Source: Streptosporangium sp. NBC_01755 (GTDB taxonomy: Bacteria; Actinomycetota; Actinomycetes; Streptosporangiales; Streptosporangiaceae). From it: a stretch of 64,000 nt of DNA. Position numbers and translations under genes: made by a program. The DNA lies in contig NZ_CP109131.1 of assembly GCF_035917995.1 (NCBI RefSeq), positions 1,674,001 through 1,738,000 of the forward strand. The letters are read 5' to 3'. Under the pieces are notes generated by a model. It was given only the letters and a program-made list of their open reading frames with translations, did no database searches and was not told the origin of the DNA. Shown one piece after another: positions 26,826 to 35,407 of this stretch. Every line of letters begins with the position of its first letter. The first letter of the stretch is position 1.

Positions 26826-26940
26826 GTGCCCGATTCCATCGGTGGTCCCGGCCTCACTTCCAACGCCCACCGGGGGCGCGGCACACCCAGCCTGCCTCAC
26901 CAAAAGCGACCGAGCAAGCACTTTAAGCCATATGGCGGCC
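26826..26940. repeat. repeat B, copy 2
   Basis: Direct repeat of 26709-26818, beginning GCCCGATTCCATCGG and ending AAGCCATATGGCGG. The hairpin in the same place has a different sequence (CGCCC paired with GGGCG), which suggests the structure is kept rather than the bases. Confidence 0.65.
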
Positions 26941-27208
26941 GATCCCACGCACCCGCCTTCGGCTCCCAGCCGGCACAGACGGCCACGGCCATCCAGCAAC
27001 GCCACCGTTCCCCGTACGGCGGACACCTCCGCGTCCTGTCAATCTACCATGACCGCGACCGCAACGGCCCGGCTCCACGCCATCGCCGCAGCGCCGCCCG
27101 CTCAAGGCATGGTGCTGCCTCGCGGCGAAAGAGCGGGGTCGTTCCCAGTCCCCGTACTCCCGTTCGAGCGGCGCGCGAAACCCGCACCTCTTTAACTTTG
27201 CGTGACGA
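26941..27208. other. non-coding stretch before the NYN gene
   Basis: With the two repeat B copies this makes about 750 bases between the DUF397 and NYN genes without a supported gene. Long open frames here run across the repeats and into the NYN gene and have no family character. Confidence 0.5.
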
Positions 27209-27220
27209 TATATTCACTCT
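27209..27220 (+). promoter_or_regulatory. -10 box of a probable leaderless promoter
   Basis: TATATT at 27209-27214 is followed by only six bases before the GTG start of the NYN gene. No Shine-Dalgarno site is present. A -10 box at this distance is the pattern of leaderless transcripts that begin at the start codon, common in actinobacteria. Confidence 0.55.
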
Positions 27221-27874
27221 GTGCTTACGAACGTCTATGTTGACGGGCTCAACCTCTTCTACGGCCGTCTCAAGGGCAGCCCGTACAAGTGGTTGGACCT
27301 CGATGCTTTCACCCGGCGCCTACTACCGGAACATGAGATCCACCGCATCCGCTACTTCACCGCCAATGTCATGGCATGGCCGGATGACCCCGACAAGCCA
27401 AACCGGCAGGACTTCTACCTCAGAGCCCTGGCCACGATTCCACATCTCAGCATCCACCTCGGGCGCTTTCAGGTCAGCACAGTCCGGATGCGCCTGGCCC
27501 ATCCTCCCCCGGTCGGCCCGAAGACGGTGGAGGTGATCAAAGTGGAAGAGAAGGGAACGGACGTCAACATCGGCGCCTACCTGCTCTCCGACGCTCTCGG
27601 CGGTGACTGCGAATTCACTGTCGTGATCAGCAATGACGCCGATCTCGCGGAACCCATCCGGATGGTCTGCCATGACCATGGCCTGCCGGTGGGCATCCTC
27701 AACCCCGGCCGACGCTCCAAGGGCAGTTGGCAACTGCAGCAGATTCCGCCGACCTTCTTCCGCCAGATCAAGACAAGCGCCTTCGAAGCCTGTCAGTTCC
27801 CTGAGAGGCTCAAAGATCACGAGGGAGACATCGAGCGTCCGGCGTTGTGGCACCCGGACCTCTGGCGGAAATAA
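27221..27874 (+). CDS. NYN-domain (PIN-like) ribonuclease family protein
   Basis: A 217-residue protein with the NYN pattern: VYVDGLNLFYG at the N-terminus, EKGTDVNIGAYLLSDAL near 112, and TVVISNDADLAEPIRMV near 135. The aspartates of these three motifs would bind the metal. NYN proteins are predicted RNases (LabA/YacP-like). The gene starts with GTG and probably has a leaderless message. A hairpin follows four bases after the stop. It lies in the DISARM interruption but reads in the opposite direction. Confidence 0.85.
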   Translation: MLTNVYVDGLNLFYGRLKGSPYKWLDLDAFTRRLLPEHEIHRIRYFTANVMAWPDDPDKPNRQDFYLRALATIPHLSIHLGRFQVSTVRMRLAHPPPVGPKTVEVIKVEEKGTDVNIGAYLLSDALGGDCEFTVVISNDADLAEPIRMVCHDHGLPVGILNPGRRSKGSWQLQQIPPTFFRQIKTSAFEACQFPERLKDHEGDIERPALWHPDLWRK

Positions 27875-28000
27875 GTGAGGCCCCGTCCAATGGGCGGGGC
27901 CTTCAACCACCGGCACGTGTCCGGCGGCGTGGTTGGAACCAGTAAACCGGTCCACCTCCGTGTCTGTCAACTCACTCGGAGTAGCAGGCGTATCCGTCAC
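27875..28000. repeat. repeat A, copy 2
   Basis: Diverged direct copy of 26547-26670, again immediately downstream of a plus-strand gene and again opening with a 10-bp hairpin followed by CTTCAACCA and closing with ACTCACTCGGAGTA. Confidence 0.7.
27879..27901 (+). terminator. hairpin downstream of the NYN gene
   Basis: GGCCCCGTCC and GGGCGGGGCC form a 10-bp stem with one G-T wobble and a 3-base loop, four bases after the NYN stop. Compared with copy 1 at 26551, a T-A pair has become C-G on both sides of the stem, a compensated change. Confidence 0.7.
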
Positions 28001-28076
28001 GCTCCTTCCCAACGGCGCTCGGGGTGAGCCGAGTGCCACGCTCAGCTCATCCCGGGCCCCCTCGCCTTGCCCCCTG

Positions 28077-31000
28077 TCAGAACAGGTCCTCCTGGTCGGT
28101 GTTCGCCTTGGCCTTGGGCTTGCCCCGGGTGTTCTTCTTGGCCCCCTTGTCGTGCAGGCCCTGGGCGACCTCTTCGGCATAGCGGGCATGGTTGAGCTCC
28201 AGCAGCCGGTCTACCAACTCCCGCTGCACGCCGGGGCCGACCGTGTAGCGGGTCTCCCGGGCTACGGGGTGGTGACCGTGGTCAAGCTTGTCAATCAGGT
28301 CGTCCCAGCCATAGGCGCGGCAGACCGCCTCGTCGATAGCCCGGTGGATACGGCGAAGCTCGACGATGTCCTCGTCCTCGCACTTGGGGTCGTTAACCAG
28401 GTTGTAGGTGGCGGTGAGACCGGCTTGGCGGGCAAGCATGAGGCGGCGGCGGAAAGTGTCGAGCCGGTTGCCGAGATCACGCATCTCCTGGGTGAGTTCG
28501 GGGAGGGGCAGCGTCTCGAACACGTCTGATGGCGTGTAGCGCAGGTCCGCCTTCATTGACGACGCGCGTGCACGCGCCCACCAGTAGTGCGGCGCGCTCG
28601 ACAGCAGCCCCAGCATCGCCATGTCATCTGTCGCGAAGACGCCAAGCATGTGCGAGAACACCTGCCCAGTCGGCACCATCACCGGCATCACGACCTTGCT
28701 CACGAGTGTGATCACAATGATCTGTTTCAGCCCAGCAATAGCTTTTAGCATCCCAGGACGCTTTTCGGCATAGTGCCACCAGTAATCACGGTAAACTTTA
28801 CGGTTATTAGTTTCCCGTTGCGGCTTCACTAATCGAATCACTTGATCATACGGCCCCACATAGGTCCTAGCAATATCTTCTGGCCAGTCATGGAAGTTAA
28901 TAACCCAACGACTCCCAGAAAAATCTGGACGGGAATTTAGATCTTGCCCATTAACGTAGGGGAACAGAACTTCGGCATTCTGTGAATCATCCTTAATCAT
29001 AGCCATAGCAACATTGGATTCGACCGTGAACCCAATGGCATCCAGCTTTGATCCAGTAAACGAAATCCCTTGACTCCCAAAAAGTCGATAGGGGTTCCCG
29101 GTTAAACGAGATACCGGATCAAGAGACGGGGTGATTCCTGCGACAGGCACGTCATCGGCAATCCGCTTGACATCTTCACCGAGCGCCATGCGGCTGATCC
29201 AGACTGCACAATACTCCAGTACCGCACTCTTCGACGGCCACGGACGACTCTTTACAGATTTGCGAATCACGGCCCCATCGGCCACAAGTTGATCGAGTCC
29301 GACCTCACGAGTGTCGCCTTGAGCGAGGGTATTAGTAGCAATTAAGCCAGCTTGACCACCCTTATCAAGAACTGCATGAGAACGTAAAGTGAAATAGGCT
29401 ACTAGATCCGCATTTCCGCGCTTACTATAACCGATCGATTCAACCAAGTACTCGCGATACAGCAACCCAAACGCACCGGTAATTTTAGAACCTCCAAGGA
29501 ACGGCGGGTTACCGATGACGGCGTCGAACCCTGCTCCTTCGAAGACCTCAGGAAACACCAATGGCCAATGGATAGGCTGCCGGTCAAAGTTTCCTTCCAA
29601 TTGATCGGTAGCGAGCCACTCCTTGCGTAGCTCCCGAGCCTCTAGCTCCCCTCTACCCTCAAATACGTCATTTGCCACCTTCGCCGCGTGCTCCGAACCA
29701 ACCTTGAGAGCCCGGTCCCCCTTGCCTGCATATGCCAGCGCTGCCCCCACTGTCAGGTCAGCAAAAAGCCGCAACTGCGCCGAGGCAATACCTATCTCTT
29801 CGAGCCGTGCCCGCTTCCTGGCCAAACCTGCCAGTGGGTCCTCTCCCAACTCGATATCCGCGATTCCCCGACGCCTATCGGCCAGTTCGGCGACCTTGGA
29901 GCGAACCCCTGCCGTCCAGTCGAACAGGTCCTCATGGACCTTCCGACCCTTCGCCGGGTCCATGTGCATGACCTCAAGCTGCTCAAGAGACGTGATCCCC
30001 AGCAGCGAGTCCCCCGCCACCAACCGGTCGTCCACGAAAGTGAACGGCCGAGCCGGGTCCATCGAGACCAGCCATAGCGACAGCTTGGCCATCTCCACGG
30101 CCATCGGGTTGATGTCCGCGCCGTACAGGCAGTGCTCGATGATCTGCCGTCGGGCCTCGATGACCAGCGGGTCGGCCTCGGCGTCGACGGTGCGTACCCG
30201 GTCGTCCTCGCGGCCGTCCAGGTAGGCGACCGCGCGCTCGTCGCCCTCGCGGGACCAGGCTTCGACCAGGGCCTCGCCCAGGTAGCGGGCCGCGGCGACC
30301 AGGAAGGCGGCCGAGCCCATCGCGATGTCGGCGACCTTGAGCTTCAGGATCTCCTTGGCCGTCTTCGGCTTCCACTGCGACCGGTCGGCGGTCTGCAGCG
30401 GGCCGACCGTGTAGATCAGCGGCTCCAGGGCCCCCTCGACGACCTCCTCGGCGAGCTTCCTCGGCGTGTAGTGGGTGCCGGTGTTCTTCCGCAGCGCCGA
30501 CTCGGTGACGTACAGCGTGCCGGGCAGGATGACCAGCGGCAGGCCGCGCAGGTCGTCGCGGATGATCCCGGCGAACGGCAGCAGCCGCCGGGCCAGCTCG
30601 GCTTCCCCTCCGGTGGCCGCGAGCAGTTTCCGGGTCGCCTCCAGCTCACCGGCCGCGTCCAAGGGGGTCAGTTTTCGGGCGACGGCGCCTGCCGTACCGA
30701 GCCCGGTGTCCCGGTACAGCTCGGCGAGTTTGGCGGCGAAGCCGTCGCCCGTCGTACCGCCGAATCCCGCGGCGAGGCTCTCCAGGTCGGTCAGCTCGAC
30801 CTCGGCCTCCTTACCGGCCTTGCCGATCAGGCCGACGACGGTGTCCGCCGCGCGGAAGCCCTCGAAGGAGAGCAGGCCCTCGTAGACGTAGCCGATCTGC
30901 TCGACGTCCAGGGAGCGGAAGCTGAGCTTGCGGCGCTCGCGGTTCTTCCCGGTGCCGACCTCGACGTACTGCACCGCCTTGAGCATGTGCAGGACGGTCC

Positions 31001-32252
31001 GGTCGTCGATGTTCAGCGGCATCCAGGAGAAGGTGTCCGGGTCGAAGAGCGAGCCGTCGTGCGGGTGCATGCTGAGCCGGGGGTGGTCGACGCCCCGGTA
31101 GACGGCCTTGAAGACGGCGAGCAGCCGGTGCCAGGCGGCGTTGCCGTTCTCCAGCTCGGTCTCGGAGCCGTCGATGGCGAGCTGCTCCAGCTCGGCGCAG
31201 AGCCGGCCCGCGGAGTAGGCGGTGGCGTAGACCTCGTTGTCGGCGGGGAGCAGGCCGCGCTCCTCGGCGAAGAGCAGGAAGACGATCCGCATCATCACGG
31301 TCACCGAGCCCCGGTAGACCTCGTGCGCCTTGATGTCGTCGCGTACCCCGGCCCGGCCGATCGCGGTGACGAGCAGCTCGACGGCCTGGCGGACCTGGAC
31401 GCCGAGGGCCTCGGTGATCTCCTCCTGGTTGTCCAGGCTGGCGGCCAGCAGCGCGGGCAGCCGCTCCGCCTGGGGTACGGAGAAGAAGCGGTCGAGTTTG
31501 AGCAGCGAGACGAACGCGCGGAGGACGTCGCGCTCGGCGGCCTCCGGCCAGGGGATCGCGTCGAAGACCGCGGTGGTGGTGACGCCGCCCTTCGGCGCCC
31601 AGACCAGGGTCCACCAGCGGCCGTCGGTGACCAGGCCGAGTTCGACGCCGTGGTGGCGGCAGAGCTGGGCCATCCGGTCGACGGGGGTGGCGGCCCAGGT
31701 GGAGGTACGCATCCGGGCCATCGGGTGATCGTTGCTGATCATGCCGAGCAGCCGTACGTCCCCTGCCGCGATCGGGCGCGGCGTACCGCCGATCGCATCC
31801 GAGTCCGGTGCGGTGCCGATCGCACCCGGGTCCGGTGCGGTGCCGATCGCACCCGGGTCCGGTGCGGGACCGGCCCCGGCGCCCGAGCCCGGCACGGTCA
31901 GGGCGAAGTGCGGGGTGAGGGAGGTGTCGTGCTCGGGGACCTGGATGGTCAGCTCGTCGATGCCGCCGATCCGTACCGCGTCGTCCCAGCCGAGCAGCTC
32001 GCGCAGCACGTGGCCGATCCAGGCCCGGCGGACGGCGGCGGTCTGGTCCCTACGGTCGCGGCCGGCCAGCCAGGTGGCGTGCGCGAGGCGGAGCCGGTCG
32101 ACCTCCGTCCTGTTCAGCGAGTCGAGCTCCGGCCAGGCCGACCTGAGCACCGGCACGCTGAGGAACGGGCCGGAGACCTCGACGAGACTCAGCCACTCCT
32201 GGTGCCGGCGTACCGCGTCCCGCTCCCTGCCGAACGTCCTGCCCCGGCTCAT
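28077..32252 (-). CDS. drmMI: DISARM class 1 adenine methyltransferase DrmMI
   Basis: A 1391-residue N6-adenine DNA methyltransferase of the PglX/Eco57I-like type. The SAM-binding motif reads DIAMGSAAFLVAAARYLGEA near 640 and the catalytic NPPF lies near 911 in FDAVIGNPPFLGGSKI. The C-terminal third should hold the target recognition domain. In class 1 DISARM this enzyme marks self DNA. The ATG overlaps the drmD stop as ATGA. A 9-residue repeat (PDPGAIGTA type) sits near residues 128-154. The part between about 28690 and 29870 is visibly lower in GC than the rest, as if the recognition domain came from another source. The protein ends TDQEDLF, resembling a clamp-binding peptide. The next DISARM gene, drmA, is 12.3 kb away. 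Confidence 0.92.
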   Translation of the reverse strand: MSRGRTFGRERDAVRRHQEWLSLVEVSGPFLSVPVLRSAWPELDSLNRTEVDRLRLAHATWLAGRDRRDQTAAVRRAWIGHVLRELLGWDDAVRIGGIDELTIQVPEHDTSLTPHFALTVPGSGAGAGPAPDPGAIGTAPDPGAIGTAPDSDAIGGTPRPIAAGDVRLLGMISNDHPMARMRTSTWAATPVDRMAQLCRHHGVELGLVTDGRWWTLVWAPKGGVTTTAVFDAIPWPEAAERDVLRAFVSLLKLDRFFSVPQAERLPALLAASLDNQEEITEALGVQVRQAVELLVTAIGRAGVRDDIKAHEVYRGSVTVMMRIVFLLFAEERGLLPADNEVYATAYSAGRLCAELEQLAIDGSETELENGNAAWHRLLAVFKAVYRGVDHPRLSMHPHDGSLFDPDTFSWMPLNIDDRTVLHMLKAVQYVEVGTGKNRERRKLSFRSLDVEQIGYVYEGLLSFEGFRAADTVVGLIGKAGKEAEVELTDLESLAAGFGGTTGDGFAAKLAELYRDTGLGTAGAVARKLTPLDAAGELEATRKLLAATGGEAELARRLLPFAGIIRDDLRGLPLVILPGTLYVTESALRKNTGTHYTPRKLAEEVVEGALEPLIYTVGPLQTADRSQWKPKTAKEILKLKVADIAMGSAAFLVAAARYLGEALVEAWSREGDERAVAYLDGREDDRVRTVDAEADPLVIEARRQIIEHCLYGADINPMAVEMAKLSLWLVSMDPARPFTFVDDRLVAGDSLLGITSLEQLEVMHMDPAKGRKVHEDLFDWTAGVRSKVAELADRRRGIADIELGEDPLAGLARKRARLEEIGIASAQLRLFADLTVGAALAYAGKGDRALKVGSEHAAKVANDVFEGRGELEARELRKEWLATDQLEGNFDRQPIHWPLVFPEVFEGAGFDAVIGNPPFLGGSKITGAFGLLYREYLVESIGYSKRGNADLVAYFTLRSHAVLDKGGQAGLIATNTLAQGDTREVGLDQLVADGAVIRKSVKSRPWPSKSAVLEYCAVWISRMALGEDVKRIADDVPVAGITPSLDPVSRLTGNPYRLFGSQGISFTGSKLDAIGFTVESNVAMAMIKDDSQNAEVLFPYVNGQDLNSRPDFSGSRWVINFHDWPEDIARTYVGPYDQVIRLVKPQRETNNRKVYRDYWWHYAEKRPGMLKAIAGLKQIIVITLVSKVVMPVMVPTGQVFSHMLGVFATDDMAMLGLLSSAPHYWWARARASSMKADLRYTPSDVFETLPLPELTQEMRDLGNRLDTFRRRLMLARQAGLTATYNLVNDPKCEDEDIVELRRIHRAIDEAVCRAYGWDDLIDKLDHGHHPVARETRYTVGPGVQRELVDRLLELNHARYAEEVAQGLHDKGAKKNTRGKPKAKANTDQEDLF
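31791..31868. repeat. 27-bp tandem repeat inside drmMI
   Basis: Nearly three copies of a 27-base unit beginning GATCGCACCCGGGTCCGGTG. It encodes a 9-residue repeat in a flexible part of DrmMI. The unit length keeps the frame, so copy number can change without harm. Confidence 0.85.
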
Positions 32253-35200
32253 CGGGTGGCCTCCCGCTTCGGCACGACGAAGACCACGGCCACCGGGAAC
32301 CGGTGCGACTGCGGGTCGCGGTAGCGGGCCGCGATGGTGGCGAGCTCGCGGTCGCGCTCCTCGGCAAGGCGGGACAAGCGGTCCTCCCAGGATCTGCGGT
32401 CTCTTCGGTACTGGTCGAGCTCTTCCTTGTTCCGGCTCGCCTCGATCCGGCTGAACAGGGCGTCCTCATCGGTGTTCTCGGCGAGCTTGGCGCGGAGCGT
32501 GCTCTCGAACCGGGCCAGGTTGGCGGTCAGCCGGGCCTGCTCGGCCTCCATCCGCTGGGCGAGCTTGCGCTCCAGTTGGTCGCGTTTCTGGTCCTTGCCG
32601 TTGACCCGCCAGTCGATCGACTGCAGAACGGCCTCGCCGACCTTCGGCCAGAGCGCGGCCAGGCGGTGCCGTACCGGGGCGGAGGCGGGGGTGCCGCCGG
32701 CGAGCGCCCGGCCCAGCAGGGTGCCGAGCGCGGTCACGCTGTCCAGCCGCCGGAACCGGCCGCTCTCCGGGATCCAGCCTCCGGCGTGCAGCACCTCCTC
32801 GTGCAGCCGGATACCGTCGCCGCCGACCAGGACGAACCGGAAGAACGCGCCGACCAGTGTGGTCTCCAGCGCGGGGTCGTCGCTGACCATCGCGGTCACC
32901 CGGTGCAGGTCGATCTCGGGGTTGGAGACGGCGGCGCGGAGCAGCCGGGTGGACATGGCGACGAGCGGGTGGTTCAGGTGGGCGAGGACCACGTCGTCGC
33001 GTACCCGGCCCTGCGGGTCGAGGGTGGCCCGCTCGTCGAAGGTGACCGGGCGCTGCCTGGGCACCTCGTCCTTCCTGCGGAGTTTCTCGGCGAGTCCGGC
33101 GGTGGCGCGCTCCCAGGAGCCGGTGAGCGGCGGCACGTCGTACAGGCCCTCGGCGAGGTGCTTGTCGTCGGTGTGCCTGCGGAGCGGCTGCTGGCGGGCC
33201 AGGCCGAGCGCGGTGTCGACCACCCGTTTCACCTTGACCGGGTTGAGGTCCAGCTCGCGTTTCGTGTCGTCGAGGTTGGCGCGGAGCCTGCGCACCTGCT
33301 CGCCTACGTCGGTCTCGGCCTGCACGGTCTGCTTCTGCGGTGCGCGCTCCACGTCGTAGTCGGGGATGCCGCCCAGCATCCGCTTCTGTACGGCGTCGGC
33401 CAGCACCGCGTTGACCGAGCCGAGGTCGTCCTCCATCCGGGCGACCTTCTTCGCGATCCGGGAGAGGAACTCCAGGTCGGCCTCGAAGGAGTCGACCGCA
33501 CTGTCCCAGCCGGTGCCGACGAAGTGGCGGATGTCGGGGTTGTGCTTCTGGCCCCACCGGTCGACCCGGCCGATCCGCTGTTCCAGCTTGTTGGGGTTGA
33601 ACGGGATGTCGTAGTTGATCAGCCGGTGGCAGTGGTTCTGCAGGTCGATGCCCTCGCTGGCGGCGTCGGTGGCCAGCAGGATCCGTACCGGGTGCTCGGC
33701 CGGGTCGGTCTGGAAGGCGACCCGGAGCTGCTCGCGGTCGTCGGCGGCGATCCCGCCGTGCAGGATGGCGAGCCGGTCCCCGGCCAGGTCCTCCTGGCGG
33801 AGCAGTTCGGTGAGCCAGCGCTGGGTGTCGCGGTACTCGGTGAAGACGACGACCCGCTCGTTGGTCCAGTGCCGGTCCGGGCGGCAGACCGCCTTGAGGT
33901 AGGTGATCAGCTCGCGGGCCTTGGCGTCGGGGGCGCCCGCGTAGTCGAGCGCCCAAGCGCGCATCCGGTTGAGCAGCTCGACCTCGGCCTCGGTGGCGGC
34001 GCCCTGGAGCGGCGCGGCCATGCCGATCGCGTCGTCCTCGGCCTCGGCCAGCGGCTCGTCGTCGAGGGTGGCGGTGTTCTCCCAGAACTCCTCCGCCCAC
34101 TCGGGGATCTCGTCATCGTCGTCGTCCGTCTCGACCGCCCGATCAGTGACGTTGCTCAGGTAGACGCCGACGGTGTGCGCGAACGCGGCCGGGCTGGAGA
34201 AGAGCCGCTTCTTCAGCAGCAGCGTCACCAGGTCGGCGGCCTTGCGGCCCTTCCGGCTCCGGTTGAGCCGGTTCCGGCGGAGTTCCGCGAACTCCTTGAG
34301 CAGCCCGTGGGCCTCGCGCTCGTCCTCCGGGTAGTGCACCGGGATGGCCTGTGCGGCGCGCTCCAGGAAGCGCTTGCTGCCGTCCTTGTTGACGATGTGC
34401 CGCTTGAGCCTGCGTACCATCACCTCGCCGACGGCGGCCTTCGCGGGTTCGACGCCCCTGGCGAAACGCTGGTCGTCGAGGATCTCCAGCAGCGCGGTGA
34501 AGCTCGCGTCGTAGCCGTTGTGCGGGGTGGCGGAGAGGAAGAGCCGGTGGGTGAAGTGCGGGGCGAGGTGGCGGATCAGCTTGGTCTGCTGGGAGTCGAC
34601 CGCGTAGACCTGCTTGGGCGCGGCGGGTGCGACGTGGTGGGCCTCGTCCAGGATGAGCAGGTCGAAGCGGCGCTCCAGCCCGGATGAGTCGAGCACCTCG
34701 TTCAGCAGCCGCTGCGCCTTCGGGCCGCGCAGCCAGGGCAGGCTGACGATGGTCAGCGGGTAGACCTTGAACGGGTTGGCGGCGCTGCCGTGGGTGCGGC
34801 GGACCACCGCGCAGCGCTCGGTGTCGACGATGGTGAAGTCCAGGCCGAACTTCTCCGCCATCTCGTCGCGCCACTTGAGGGTCAGCCCCGCCGGGCAGAC
34901 GATCATGATGCTGCGGGCGCGGTTGCGGAGCAGCAGTTCCTGGGCGACGAGCCCGGCCTCGATGGTCTTGCCGAGGCCGACGTCGTCGGCGAGCAGCAGG
35001 TTCACCCGGGGCGCGTCCAGGGCGCGGGCCACCGGCTCCAGCTGGTAGTCCTCGATGGCGACGCCGGAGCGGAACGGCGCCTGGAGCGTCTTGACGTCGG
35101 CGCTGGCCACCGCGGACCAGCGGATCGCGTCCAGAAAGGCGGCCAGCCGCTCGGGCGGGTCGAACCCGTCGGGGGTCACCTCGGGCAGCGAGCCGCTGGG

Positions 35201-35407
35201 CAGCACCCGGCGGCCGGGCTCGATCTCCCAGACGACGTCGAGCCGGTCGCCGTACCGGCCGTCCTCGACGCTCTGCAGGCCGACCAGGGTGCTGGGCTCG
35301 CCGGCGTCGACCTCGCTGACCACCCAGCGCTGCCCTCGGATCTCCACCAGGGCTCCGATGCCCGGTCGTTGCTGGGTCGCGCTCAGGGGGGTCGCGCTGG
35401 TCACCAT
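32249..35407 (-). CDS. drmD: DISARM class 1 SNF2-type helicase DrmD
   Basis: A 1052-residue SNF2/RapA-like ATPase. Motif I is LLADDVGLGKTIEAGLVAQE (near 150), motif II is LILDEAHHVAP, and the C-terminal lobe has LLATDAASEGIDLQNHCHRL and EQRIGRVDRWGQ. A coiled, charged region follows near the C-terminus (residues about 960-1030). DrmD defines class 1 DISARM together with DrmMI. It probably moves along double-stranded DNA and drives remodelling. ATG at 35407 is preceded by GAGGAG. It is the first gene of the operon. The motif GTGAACTAAG lies 215 bases upstream, pointing towards it. Confidence 0.92.
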   Translation of the reverse strand: MVTSATPLSATQQRPGIGALVEIRGQRWVVSEVDAGEPSTLVGLQSVEDGRYGDRLDVVWEIEPGRRVLPSGSLPEVTPDGFDPPERLAAFLDAIRWSAVASADVKTLQAPFRSGVAIEDYQLEPVARALDAPRVNLLLADDVGLGKTIEAGLVAQELLLRNRARSIMIVCPAGLTLKWRDEMAEKFGLDFTIVDTERCAVVRRTHGSAANPFKVYPLTIVSLPWLRGPKAQRLLNEVLDSSGLERRFDLLILDEAHHVAPAAPKQVYAVDSQQTKLIRHLAPHFTHRLFLSATPHNGYDASFTALLEILDDQRFARGVEPAKAAVGEVMVRRLKRHIVNKDGSKRFLERAAQAIPVHYPEDEREAHGLLKEFAELRRNRLNRSRKGRKAADLVTLLLKKRLFSSPAAFAHTVGVYLSNVTDRAVETDDDDDEIPEWAEEFWENTATLDDEPLAEAEDDAIGMAAPLQGAATEAEVELLNRMRAWALDYAGAPDAKARELITYLKAVCRPDRHWTNERVVVFTEYRDTQRWLTELLRQEDLAGDRLAILHGGIAADDREQLRVAFQTDPAEHPVRILLATDAASEGIDLQNHCHRLINYDIPFNPNKLEQRIGRVDRWGQKHNPDIRHFVGTGWDSAVDSFEADLEFLSRIAKKVARMEDDLGSVNAVLADAVQKRMLGGIPDYDVERAPQKQTVQAETDVGEQVRRLRANLDDTKRELDLNPVKVKRVVDTALGLARQQPLRRHTDDKHLAEGLYDVPPLTGSWERATAGLAEKLRRKDEVPRQRPVTFDERATLDPQGRVRDDVVLAHLNHPLVAMSTRLLRAAVSNPEIDLHRVTAMVSDDPALETTLVGAFFRFVLVGGDGIRLHEEVLHAGGWIPESGRFRRLDSVTALGTLLGRALAGGTPASAPVRHRLAALWPKVGEAVLQSIDWRVNGKDQKRDQLERKLAQRMEAEQARLTANLARFESTLRAKLAENTDEDALFSRIEASRNKEELDQYRRDRRSWEDRLSRLAEERDRELATIAARYRDPQSHRFPVAVVFVVPKREATR

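Noticed and set aside
26709-26940. Repeat B as a CRISPR array
   Set aside because: Only two units of about 110 bases, adjacent, without short identical repeats and unique spacers; no cas genes nearby. The Cas4-like protein belongs to the pPIWI-RE operon.
26280-27536. A 418-residue plus-strand frame across the DUF397 gene, the repeats and the NYN gene
   Set aside because: It overlaps two well-supported genes in another frame and passes through repeats; no family similarity.
30132-32324. A 730-residue plus-strand frame antisense to drmMI
   Set aside because: The methylase on the minus strand has all its motifs; the antisense frame has no family character.
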